64,000 nucleotides of DNA, taken from contig NC_135200.1 of the NCBI RefSeq assembly GCF_050948175.1, forward strand, positions 13,011,001 to 13,075,000. Direction: 5' to 3'. Within the stretch, counting starts at the first letter, position 1, and each line of letters starts with the position of its first letter. This document shows, piece after piece, positions 33,664-44,800 of this stretch. A program made the position numbers and the translations under genes. The DNA comes from Xylocopa sonorina. Its lineage: Eukaryota; Arthropoda; Insecta; Hymenoptera; Apidae. Under the pieces are notes generated by a model. The model did no database searches and had not been told where the DNA came from. It saw only the letters and a program-made list of their open reading frames with translations.

Positions 33664-34788
33664 ATGGCCGATATTACAGAGCAGAAAGGTAAGAAAAGTA
33701 GTTCTCAAACAAGGTTATGTCGCATTATTGCCCTCCTCTATTCATTATGGATTTTACACGGCCTCGTACGTCTGGCGCTCGCGTCGTACGTTTCGAAACC
33801 CGTACAGCGCCTAGTCGGGATCTCGGTTTACTGTGCGCGGGAAATTCAAATATCTTTCTCACTTCTCGATTATTGCTCGCTGTTCAAATATAAAACGGGT
33901 TTGAAACAGTTTGTCATGTAAATGTATTCTTGAAAAGGGGAAAACCTCGACGCGCAGATGGAAATCAAGGTGGAACCAACGCTCCAAGGCTACGTCGAAG
34001 AGGAACACGAGAATGGGTTCCCCGGTTTTGAAAGTGCCATCAACACCGTGCCATCCAGTGCCGATATCGGAGCCTTGAACTTGTGGACCAGCAAGGCGAC
34101 TGCGTGTCTTATAAGTCAATATAAGAAGTATCGTTCGATGGTAGGACAGTCGACTCAAATTAGAAGTTTGCGTGAGATGTTTGAAATGATTTCTATCGAG
34201 ATGCGAAAACATGGTTTTCACTTTAGTCCCCAGAAATGCGAGAACAAATGGCGAGTACTTGAGCGAAAGTACAAGAACCTTGTGTTTCGCGAACGATTGA
34301 AAAAGCCCGGTAGAATGAGACATTACGGACAGTGGGAACACAAAAGGGCGTTGGATGAGATCTTCAAGGAAAAGAAAAAGCACATGTATCTGGAGGAAAG
34401 TGATTTTCCCTCGCCAACTGGTTCCGCGAGGTGCAGGCTCATTTTACCGAAGCATATAACTGCGGAACAAACTAATATCGCTATCGTCAATCAGCAACAA
34501 GAGGACTTTCTTCCAACTCCAGGATCGGACTCGTCTGCGAATAATAAGAACGCTGCGTTGGATCATAAAGAAACTCTGACGATACTTTTTGAGAAATTCC
34601 TCGACGAGATGACAAAACACTTTGCAGGGGCAGAGAAAAGTAGAGAAGAAAGACACAGAGAAAAGATGGCGATGCGGCAAAGTGAGTTGGAGGTTCAAAA
34701 GAGAATTCTGAAGTTAAAAGAGCAGAAATTGGAATTACAAAAACGTCAAATTATTGCTGCCGCTCAACACGTACATTTGAGTATGTAG
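33664..34788 (+). CDS. Myb/SANT-like (trihelix) DNA-binding protein
   Basis: The main open frame starts at ATG 33958 and encodes 276 residues ending HVHLSM. Residues 41-108 form a Myb/SANT-like (Myb_DNA-bind_4/trihelix) domain: LWTSKATACLISQYKKYR, then FSPQKCENKWRVLERKYKNL, with the spaced Trp/Leu/Tyr and the CENKW signature of this fold. IKVEP (3-7) fits a sumoylation site. Residues 226-268 are a charged coiled coil, probably for dimerisation. A nuclear DNA-binding role is inferred. A likely upstream exon, 33664-33688 (ATG, MADITEQK), joins by a good donor (GTAAGA) to a weak acceptor (GAAAAG, 33936-33937), adding MADITEQKGENLDAQ in frame for 291 residues. An in-frame stop just upstream blocks any unspliced extension. 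Proteins of this type often derive from the Myb-like ORF of PIF/Harbinger transposons. Target genes are unknown. Confidence 0.82.
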
Positions 34789-35098
34789 TGACAGGGTATT
34801 AAAGTTGCAATAATGAAACTTAAGGGACTATACTTAGAATAAGTGAATTATAGGTTTAATCGTAGCTCGTATGTTTTACTAATCTTTATGATACAAAATA
34901 TTTTGCATGGAAAACGATAATATAATACATTTTATTTGTAAAAAATATCGAAACAAAAATACATATTTTACAACACAGTGAAAGTATAATGTAGTACTTA
35001 TTTTTGTCACTCGTGTTGAGAACATCGTAGTCTTTTACTATTCCCGCGTTGCCTCTGTTACCGATTCGAATCTCTGTTCTAAAGCAGATAGCAACTGA

Positions 35099-35591
35099 CT
35101 AGTTGTACGAAGGAACCTTCAGATGGTAGCACCTTCCATCTTGCCAACTCTGCTGCTCTATGTATTTATTTAAGAAATCGACATACACGAGTTCTATTTT
35201 TTCGACTGCGAGAATTTGCTTGGGCAAAGTAGATAGACGCTGTCTTGGATGATTTTTACCGTACTGGACTTCAGTTTCACAAACGAATTCAGTTAATAAT
35301 GAATGAAATGAATACAACTTGCTAGTCAAGATCACACATCCAAGGTATACTATGCATACGCTGATTTATAAGTTGCAATTTGATACTAGGAATGTAAAAA
35401 TATCCATGCTTGTAGAACTCCCATAGAGTCCACGGAAGAAGTATATCGTTTATGCTTATGCACATATCGTATATCATGTTATACGGCGCAAAAATACATC
35501 CGACTCTAGTTTTATTGCTAAACCCTGTACTCGCAGATTGTCCCTGTTCAGTGTTAAGGATTCCTTTCGTTATGCACGTTGCCTCGTGCCC
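35099..35591 (-). pseudogene. Possible frameshifted coding remnant, family unknown
   Basis: Two long open stretches lie end to end on the minus strand in adjacent frames. The first (35591-35325, 89 codons) contains NDILLPWTLWEFYKHGYFY. The second (about 35370-35099) contains SLLTEFVCETEVQYGK and VYVDFLNKYIEQQSW before its stop. They overlap by about 45 nt, and a single-base change of frame there would join them. Both look protein-like (aromatic, mixed composition) although the DNA is AT-rich, where stops should be frequent. Upstream of 35594 stops abound, and the TAG at 35594-35592 could also be a splice acceptor. I do not recognise the family. It may be a decayed gene, a sequencing-error-split exon, or chance. 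Confidence 0.3.
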
Positions 35592-36730
35592 CTAATGACT
35601 CAATTTATTAAACGGCGATTCAAAAGATTGCCTCCCTAGGCTTCGTCGCATTGATACTGCACCCTCAAAGGATGATGAAACACGCGGAGCTTGACGGAGA
35701 TTTATAGCGCTTAAATGCAATTTCATTATTCTATCTTATCGGATTATCAGAGTTCAGATTCTCCTTCTTTGTTGTTTCATTTTATTTGCGAATATTGCGT
35801 ACAGATGCGCGTCATAAATTATTAGAACCCTCGCTGATTGTATGATGGTAACTGAATCGAGATAAAATCGATTCAAGATTCAACGCGTCGTTGGTCACTT
35901 TTGAGGTAAACAAAAATTGTGCTCTGCGTTTAAAGAAGTAGCGCCAATAGGGAAAGTCAGGCTTGAATTCAATTAAGTCCGTGAATCGTATAATTCCATT
36001 TAATTAACATTCCCGGTACGAAGCCACTTAGCTCGTGCCGTGATTAATTGAAACGGCATGAGAAAAAAATCTTGTGGAAAGTGAAACGAAGGTGCTTAAT
36101 GATCGTGGAACAATTTTCGTAAAGCGTTTGTCTAATGGCGCATCTTTCATAGGAGAACGGAATTCCGTTTCAGATGGAATTAAATTTGACGGAATACAAG
36201 ACACGAGGCTCCGTTCGATCGAGCTTGATCACTGCGATGCTGGACAATGTATCTTGATTCTATAGTGGTCTGCCTTGGTGTCACCTTACGTTATCCAGTG
36301 CATGACGATTATACGTTTGGAATTTTGAAAAATTCATTCCTGTTACGCGGCACGGACTAAACGACAGGTACACAGGCTGTTCGCTATTTTTGCTCATCAA
36401 TTTCCAACTCGATTATAATTCGTATCACTCTTCTGGCTTAATAAATTTATTCCCAGACATGAATAATTCCAAGTATCTTTACTCTCTACGGTATATTGGA
36501 CGACAACAAATTTACATTTTAATGTTCGAACGATAGTCGTGTAATCGCGGTTTCCTTAGAAAAGCGTTAAAATATGGTTTCCACGCGGTGTACGCGCATA
36601 CCAAGAAACGACAAAGGGCAAACAATTTTACAAACCGTCGCGAGTGCTTTTCGGGAAAAAATCGGTGAAACCGGTTACACCCGCCCGTACGAGTATTCGT
36701 ACATACGTAGAGGCGACACGTACGCGGTGC

Positions 36731-36778
36731 ATAGGACACACAGGCGCACACACACACAGACACGCGAATACACGTACG
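36731..36778. repeat. CA-rich alternating purine-pyrimidine tract
   Basis: Runs of ACACAC with CGCG interruptions (core CGCACACACACACAG). It lies just upstream of the presumed first exon of the right-hand gene. Confidence 0.8.
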
Positions 36779-36800
36779 ATCGTAAGAGTTACACGCGAGC

Positions 36801-38808
36801 ACGTGCAGGTATGGTGGCTATAGGCGCACCTTCGGTAGTAGTACACCGGAGGGCGCCGGCTCGCTTGATACGGCGGTGTGAGTACGGCGGATAATAGCAC
36901 GGAGGAGACCAGTCGTCCAGTCGAGCCGCGACTACCGAGCGGTGAGCATATCTTTTCTATTATTTACGTACGACTTTTAACGGCATAAGAAAGATAGAGA
37001 GGCAGGAGGGCATCGAAAACATTGCATCGTGTTCGACATGAACTTTAATTGGAGCCCAAAGAATTGTAGTGCGATCTTTTGCTGCGCGAGGGCCGGTCAT
37101 CTCCGTCTCGGCGATATTTCGCGTGTCCACGAGTAAACAGAGGGCGAAGGGGGACACACGCGATCCGTTTCTGCGTAACCCACGCACGCGTACACGTTCG
37201 TCGCGATACATCGTACGCGATGCGTATCCTAGCGATCGTGGCCATCCTGCTCGCGTGACCCGTGAACGTATCCGCCTGTAAAACGCAACCACCCAACTGC
37301 CACCAATTTCGTAAATCGAAGCCAATCATCCGATTCGCTCAGCTGTGCATCCGTCGATACATCGGGGCTCCGGGATCGTTCGACCGTTACTATCGAAACA
37401 GGCCTTCGAGATACAGACTGTTGGTCATCGAAACATCGACGATATCGGATCGTTCGTCAATGACAATCGTCGCTGTGATCGTAACTGCGTGAGAGAAAAG
37501 AAAAGGAAACGAGTACGTCACCAGCGTCCACCGCATCCTTCCTCTCTATGTACACAGTTTAACGCGTCCTTGAGCGCTAGCTGCCGAAAAGGTAAAGAGA
37601 TAAGAGTGAATCGATTCCCAACTGTACCGACGAGACGATACGCGTCGAGGGTTGACGCGTCCCGCGTTACGCCCGGCTGGTAGAAAAGAGACAGCTGACG
37701 AGGAAAAAGGGAGCCAGGTGACCGGGATCGCGCGTCCTATCGAATTTTTTCAACCGAGAGGCGGCTCGGAACCGTATGCATCGCGTTTTGCAGCACCACT
37801 TCGTGGGCCCCGAAGGCTCTGTCTAAGTAACAGTACTTCCTTGCGCTCGGTGTAGTGGAGCCTCTCTCCGAAGAACGGGACCCACACTCCACGAGCCCGC
37901 TCTTCGCACGCTCCTCGCCCCGCGTCGCCCCCTTGTCTTTCCGCCGAACGCACTCTTTCAGCGTGTTTCCCTCTCCTTCTCCCGTGTACGAAGTAGTCTG
38001 GCCGGTCGAGCACGGGGAGCCCCGTGAAACCAGTCCTCGTACGGTGGACCTCTCGGTTCGGATCTGGCCAAGAGTGGAGGTTGCCAGCTCCTGCTTTAAA
38101 CCGGCACCTTTTGCACCTGCCGCGCGATCCCGATATATTTTCGGCTTTTCGGGACCGGATACTGTGTGCCCCAGTGCCGTAACCCTGTCTCACCTCCGAG
38201 AGCAGCGAGATTTTCCGCGCACCGATTCATTTCACGCGAACACGACCCGCTGCGTGTTTATCGCGTAAAACCAGTCCCGGTCTGGTGGAGAGGACGCATC
38301 GGTGATTTGTTAAGTGGCACGCTTCCGCGCGTACACCGTCATCGGTGCGCTCGAGATTTACTTTTCGAGCAACCAGTCGCGCGGGACAGAAATTCCGGGC
38401 GATTGTATTGTGAACGCGACGGCGGAATTTAGAGAAAGGAAAAGAGAAGGGTGCCATTGGTGTTTCATCGGACACGAACGAGACTGTACGTTTGATAAAA
38501 GGATACGCGTACGTATCGGTAACGCGGAATATTCGATCGTTTCAAGGGGAAGAAACGAATTAGCCACGTTCGCGTCTGCGAACGTGATGCTCGCGTTACG
38601 ATACGCGACGCTCGACTCCTCGTTCGGCGCCAATATCCGGAGGACATCGAGGACCGTGCACGGGAAGGATCTTACGGCCAAAGAGGTTAGCGAACGGTGA
38701 ATTTCGAGATCGGTAACACGTGCGAGAGACCACCGTCGTCGACTCTGGCTATGCCAATCGCTCAGCTCGAAGCGCGCCGGAGGTTCAGGAGCACTTTGGG
38801 AAAATAAA
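36801..38808 (+). promoter_or_regulatory. Promoter and leader region of a plus-strand gene
   Basis: This CpG-rich interval contains several plausible leader splice signals, such as a donor (GAGCG|GTGAGC) after 36941 and an acceptor-like TCTTTCAG ending near 37961. Open frames inside it are compositionally random. It precedes the small spliced ORF and the strong donor at 39586, so it most likely holds alternative transcription starts and non-coding leader exons. The precise start site cannot be read from the sequence. Confidence 0.4.
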
Positions 38809-39153
38809 ATGAACGAGAAAGTTGGACATCCCGAGGGTCTAGAAGAGTTCGTTGTGGACGCCAGAGCCGCAGGATTACCAGGTTAGTGAAACAGAGGTTA
38901 TGTGCCTCTCTCCGGGGTTCGACCTAACCTCCAAGCGTCTTGGTCGCGAGTCCCACTAATCTAATTCGTGCCTCTTACTGCCGCGTACGCTCGACGAAAG
39001 CGCTGACCGTACGCCACGCCGTTTAACTCTGCTCTTTTCTTCTTTTTTTCTTTCGCAGCTCCCGACGATCGTCACGCGATCTCGATCATTTGGGATCGGA
39101 AACAAGTACGACGCATCGTCGATCAGCGGAAGACATCGGCCCGCCATTGTTGA
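38809..39153 (+). CDS. Spliced small ORF (55 codons) in the leader of a plus-strand gene
   Basis: The ATG at 38809 (context AAAATGAAC) opens 38809-38881, which ends at a usable donor (GTTAGT). An excellent acceptor, a 25-nt pyrimidine tract ending TTTCGCAG, precedes 39059. Joining the two across a 177-bp intron gives 55 residues beginning MNEKVGHPEGLEEFVVDARA and ending TSARHC, with a TGA at 39151-39153. It could be an upstream ORF that controls the main ORF of the same transcript, or a micropeptide. GLEEFVVDARAAGLP faintly recalls the start of a filamin repeat, but this is too short to rely on. Confidence 0.4.
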
Positions 39154-39559
39154 ATCATACGAAATCGCCTTCGAGTGCCCGATATTGTGTTTTTCCTGTC
39201 TTTGTTACTCGCTCCTTCGAGTCACGGTAGCGTAACCGATCGGTAATCTCGTTGAATTTACTCGACACTGCTTCGTATATAACTTGATTTACTCGGGGAA
39301 AGTATAGTGTGCAGTGATTGATCGGTTTAGGATCGCTAAGGTCTGAAGCAAACACGGTTAAACGTCAGTGTTCTCTGCTCCTTTCTTTTCACGAGTGCGC
39401 CCGTATTTGTGCCTGTGCTTGTGCGTTTCCCTCTTTTTTTTTTTTTTCCCTCCATCTCCACCACCGGTCGCCTCGCGCCGTGTGGCTGAACGTCGAAACG
39501 AATCGATGGATCGACGCTGAGGGTCGCCACACGAAGAATTTGCGGAGAAACAGCCAGAA

Positions 39560-39585
39560 ATGAAGACCACACAACGCGCACTGAG
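39560..39585 (+). CDS. Possible first coding exon end of a large plus-strand gene
   Basis: In the exon that begins at the acceptor before 39059, an ATG at 39560 gives MKTTQRAL and a split codon before a consensus donor (GAG|GTAAGT). If this is the main start, the rest of the protein lies beyond the window. The eight residues do not identify a family. The exon may instead be wholly untranslated leader. Confidence 0.3.
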
Positions 39586-40644
39586 GTAAGTCCATCTTGT
39601 GGGTTACGCTGTGCGTCATCTGGTACGGTTAACGATAACAGTACGCGTGGTAAGAAAAATCTGTACGTCTCGCCCGTTTTAACAAGTAACGTAACGAGCC
39701 CCGTTCGTTCGGAGACTACTGAAAAGTTACGACGTGTTAACGTCCGGAACAGATGTAAATGGGATGGTCCCCAGGCGATCCGTTACGGCCTGTTTTCCCG
39801 GAATCTCTCCGTTAATCTCGTATTCGTATCTTGCGCGGACGCGTTGCTCGCGACGACGACGACGACAAGAAAAATCCCCACGAACGTGTCACCGAAGGCG
39901 CGACGCTACATATTACACGCGATGGAAAAGAACATTGTTTCAGGAGCGTCGTTCTGCTCCGTCTCGGACGCGCAATCTTTCGCGCTTTATAAATAAGACA
40001 CCTCATTTGCCAAGAATGTCCGTAGGTGGTATCGTTGATATTTGCATCGCTCCCGTAACATCACGGCACACTATTTTCACGACGGTTCCTCGTCGCTCGA
40101 TCGCGTGAACAATGTTGCAATGGCGCGACGCCAAGTGTCCTGGAAGGATCGTCGACGATATTGCGCCGCGTATCGACCGAATTATTTGCATTCGTTGTCT
40201 TCGATGTCTTGAAAGAAGAAAAAAAAAAAGACGAGCACTGACAAACGATTAATGCGAACGTTTCGAAAGTACATATATACGTGCGTCCCGTTCACTCGGG
40301 CCAAGCATCGAGCGCGGCAGTAAACCCCGTTTAATCGCGAGATTAACTCCGCCATCTGCTCGCGAGCTACGCGTACTATTGATAAATTTACAGGTAGCCG
40401 GATTACAATCGCAAGCCAATTACACGGGTATGCACGCGTACGTATGTACGTTCGTTAGCGAAACCCCGAAGATTCGCCTCGAATCGTAATCCGTACATGC
40501 GCGAGCTTCCGTTACGCGGTCCCGTCATTTTTTTCGACGGTAAAAAGAGTTCGTTTTCCCAGCGCGTCGTTTCAGTGATCGATTTGCATCGTGGACCGAA
40601 AGGTAGCGTTCGTTTATCGGCCCCGAGAGCCAGATAAGATATCT

Positions 40645-40700
40645 ATATAGTAGACAGAGCGATTGTACAAGCGACTATGTAAATGCTGCGTCTGTTATAT
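40645..40700 (+). ncRNA. Candidate short hairpin RNA, sense to the presumed host intron
   Basis: The arms 40645-40669 and 40676-40700 pair around a 6-nt loop. Of 25 opposed positions, 16 are Watson-Crick, five are G-U and four are mismatches (40656, 40657, 40662, 40668). All five G-U pairs exist only if the plus strand is transcribed, which is the orientation of the presumed host gene. This is the size of a short pre-microRNA or mirtron-like hairpin. No known microRNA was recognised in either arm. Confidence 0.3.
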
Positions 40701-41854
40701 CCTACCGGAGGCTTCGCATCGAAAATGTCAGGTGCTCGGTGGCTGACGTCTCGACGCGACTCCGTCGTACGTCGTGGCCGTTGTCGCCTGCCGTTCGAAC
40801 ACCTGCGCGCGGACAAATTGAAATGCTAATTTGGAAACTGCCACCGCGGTCGCCGGCTGAGCTACCCGCCATTTCGAGCCGATCCACCGATCGTCCGCCC
40901 ATCCTCGTTCGAATTTATCCAATTCTCGGTAGCCCGCCATCCGACGCGGGGGATCGAACTCTCTCAAGCGTTCCGTTTGTCGAGCATTCGTTTAGAAACA
41001 ATAACAGTATCACGGTCGGGTCTTTGCATACGAAAGAGGCCGGTTATCGCGACCGATCCGAAAGTGGGGCTCTCCCCGAAAAAGGGAATAGAAAGCGGGG
41101 AAAAATGTCGGATGAGAATACAGAGCGGTACCGATAGCGATCGTTGAATCGGTGAACGTCGACTCGCCGAGAGACCTCGTAGAGAACCACAAAAGGGAGG
41201 AGCTTACGAAATGTCGTATCAAATGTGGCTGGGCAGGCCCGTACCATTGTATCTATATTTGTCACTTTTAACTCGAAAATCGGAGCGAGAACCTCTGCTC
41301 GATCGTCCTGCGAAATTGAGGCGAGAGAAACAATAGACTGTGTGTAGCGAGAGAGGACCGTAGGAGAGTTAATTAGGTGGGATTCTTTGAAAATATAGCG
41401 CTCGAATAGCTCCATGCGTATTATAATCGACGAATTACGCGTACGCTTCTTGAATTAATTAGAAGGAAACCGCTCGATCTATTCTCGCCTCGTACTCGAC
41501 GCTGAACAAGGTGATAAATGAAAATTAAAGCGGTAGTCCGCGTCATTGTAGAATCTGTTTCGTGCCACGCCTGAGAACGCACTTTCTTTTTCCCCGTTTT
41601 ACGTAAACGAAGCGTCGATGGTGCTCGTGACACAACTCTCTCGGTCCTCCTCCGTTTCACGGGCTTTTCCTCGATCCCTCGCCATTCTTTCCGACCTCTC
41701 TTCGAGCGAGGCTCTAATTAAAGCATTTCAATTAGGAGGATCAACCGGGTATTGTGTCTCCCCGGCGGCTCGACTCGATTCGATGAATTTCCCCTCGACG
41801 TCTCTTCAGGCCTAGGAAAGTCGTCCTTGATGCGATTAATTGCAGAAAGCTGAT

Positions 41855-41876
41855 TTCTCTCTCTCTCTCTCCCTCT
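41855..41876. repeat. (CT)n microsatellite
   Basis: About ten CT units with a CCCT interruption at the right end. Confidence 0.9.
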
Positions 41877-44800
41877 CCGTCTTCCTTTCTCTCGAAGAGT
41901 AAACCGAGAGAGGCACAGCCGAGTTTCTTCGTTAACTCTTAACTGATCGAAACTAATTGCATATTTTTCCATGCGAAACACCTGTTCCTGTCTAATTTCA
42001 TTCTTCGAACGAGTTCTCGTCGACGGTCAAAAGCGGCGCTGCAGCCTCGACGGAACTCTTTCGTAACAATTCGCGTGGAATCTATTCTTACTTTCGAACT
42101 TTGACGGGAGAGGCTGGAGAATGATTTCTTGGTTAACGGATGCGGTGGTTAGAAAACGAGCGAGGCGAGCGCCGCCACTTTCCGCTTAGCGTCTTCGAAT
42201 TGAGATTCGACTCGTTCTCGGACTGAATTAACCAGTCGACTCTGGTTGAACATTTTCTTTTTTCTAATCTCTGGTTCGAGTAGTTGTTGTTTCACGGAGT
42301 TAATTATGCTTGGGCAAACGAACGGCTCGTTTTCCCTTGGTAAAAGGTGAAGTCCCGCGAAGCGGAACCCGGAACGGTCCGTGAGGGATCACCAAGACCG
42401 TTGTTTAGCCCGTTAATCTCGAGTCATTCTAATGACGTGGAAGCGGTTTCAGCGAAATCTCATTAATCTAACCATTTCCACGCGGCGCGATGAAATAGAG
42501 TTAAGGGCCATAACCGCGTAAGTTATTGCGCGTTACTTTGAACGCTTCGCCGTGTATCATATTTTACTGCGAGCCCGTTACTGGCTCCGCTGGTCGTTAA
42601 ACAGTTCGCACGGGAATTATACAGGCTTATTTTTGAACAGTAACATCGGGAACGCAAACATCAAAGGGTGTACACCACCATTTTGCGGTATTGAAATTCA
42701 AATAACCACTACCTCTTAAATTAATGGCACGGCCAAACATGGTCCAGGTCATCAGCCAGCCGCTGGCCCAAAGAACTGATTAACGACGCGTTAAAAAATA
42801 TACCATTCGTTTAACCTTTGGCGTCGCCTGCCATGGTGGATGGGTAGCGCGATTTTTCGATAGGCAACGAGATCTTTTTACGCGAGCACAGAAGGAACGT
42901 TCGCGTCTGATAAAGTTATGCGAGCCAGCCTGTGTATACGTGGGGCGGGCACGTGGGATATAGACACCGACGACAAGCGTTCCATCGGAGGCTTACTCCG
43001 TTTTTAAGGCGTTACGGAATAGCTTCCGAGAAGAGATTGCGCGCCTCGCGAGCTCGAGTCGCCTTTTCAACAACCGGTCGTCGTCGAATCGCGCGAGTTT
43101 GTTCTTCTGACTGCGCGCGACGATCGCCGTCACCGCAACACCATTCCGTTCCTATTATTCTCTCGTACGGCCTGTAATTACCACGGCATTGTGCGTGATC
43201 AACGTGAAATCTTTGAAACGCGTCGCGTTCATCTCGATCTGTTCGAGGATCGGATTAACCTGGCCGTCACCCTCGCGCCTTTTTTACGAGTCTCACCAGG
43301 CACGCGGACTTCACCAGGCTGTATACAATCCGAGGCACGGATAGTATTTAAATCCGTGGCGTGCGAAATAAAATCGTAGCTGAACGTGCGGTCACGCCAT
43401 ATTAAAATCGTACCCGTTTCGTGGCGATACGGGCTGGATAAGGGCAGATATAACATTGTTTCCGTGGTTATTGCACGCAAGCGTTATCCCTCTTTCAGAG
43501 GCGAGGCTCGCGTTACGAATTCGTGCGTGAGTCACGAGTGATTCAACTGCGCTGGGGAACCTGTTGGCAGAGAGATCACGTAGCAGGAGATCGCTCGTGC
43601 AAAGTCGGACCCGAAAACAATCGTATCTTCGGGTGCATTTGCAATCGCGTTTGGGTGTTGCCTAACCGGCCCGGAAAGAGTCCCACCGACGTTGCACGAC
43701 GCGCAACGATCTGAACTGTGGCCTCTAACGCGACCCACGTTTCATTACTTTCACGCTGTATTTGAAGGAACGATAACAAGAAAACTAATTCGAAGTGTCC
43801 AGGAATTATGATTTTTAGGAATAAGATTAGGGTCACTGTGCCTTGTTGTTGGTTCGACATGGTGGACTTCGATCCGAAAAAAATTGCATATTTGACCAGT
43901 GAATCATCACTATTGGTGATGAAACTTCGTTCTCAGTCGGACGGTAGAAGCGAGTTGAAAGTTCTCGACAAATCGATCGACGTATCGAGATCGTCGAGGC
44001 AGAAGAAGTTTCGGGACGAACAGCACGGATCAAGAATCGTTTCTCTGTCGGTGTGGCCGTAGTCGATGAGCAGCGAACAATGCGACGAGGACGGATCGGA
44101 CGGTTCGCGGAGCGGAAAATCCGGCGGAGGACGGGGTCGTCCGCGAATAAAAAGGAGTAACAGCTCGATTCGAGGGCGTCTCGCGACGGGGTGACCGGTA
44201 GTCGAGCAGTCGAGCGAGCCCTCCGATCGCGCGAGCGTAATTTGCGAACGGAGGCGTAACTGGGCCAGCCGTATCGCTTTGATACACCTTATTGACAATG
44301 GGAACCGCCGCGTGGAACTTTTACGTAATGACTTAGCGCCTGGGGCTTCCGTTGCCTCTGTCCTCCGACTGAGAATCGTTCCATTGTTCGAGGAAACTTT
44401 CCAGTAATCCCTCCTTCCATATCGATTCTATGCCGCGTATTCGTCCGACCGTTTTCACAGATTCCGCGATAATTTCACTCTTACCATGGTTAGAACGCTC
44501 TCAGCGTTAGAATCAGAGCGACGAAATTGGCATAAGCCAACCAGTTCGATCCTTGCCTCTGGTTATATTAATTGACTCTGCGTCGCGTCGCATTGTACGC
44601 ACCAATGTATATTGGGATCGCGGATGACCGGCGGGTATATTCATAATTCGACGGTTGAATCCGATAGGACGCTAATGGGATACGTCTGCTCGCGGAAGGT
44701 AGCAAGGAAATGGTTCATTAAAGGATTACGTTGTATTCGATATCGATTGCGTTCCAGCCAGCTCGTCCTCCATCGAATTACAATCGACGCGGATAGGTTG

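Larger units (their letters stand above)
34789..36800. other. AT-rich intergenic interval
   Basis: This stretch follows the Myb/SANT stop (ATTAAA at about 34799 and several AATAAA-like motifs nearby). It is AT-rich and CpG-poor. Apart from the frameshifted minus-strand frame at 35099-35591 and a perfect palindrome AACGGAATTCCGTT at 36156-36169, nothing is assigned. Confidence 0.6.

Noticed and set aside
36074..36265. 63-codon plus frame with protein-like composition
   Set aside because: It has no ATG start, no splice context and no recognisable family.
43808..44062. 84-codon plus frame with a flanking CACTG that could resemble a DNA-transposon end
   Set aside because: No matching inverted repeat or target-site duplication was found within reach, and the translation matches no transposase I know.
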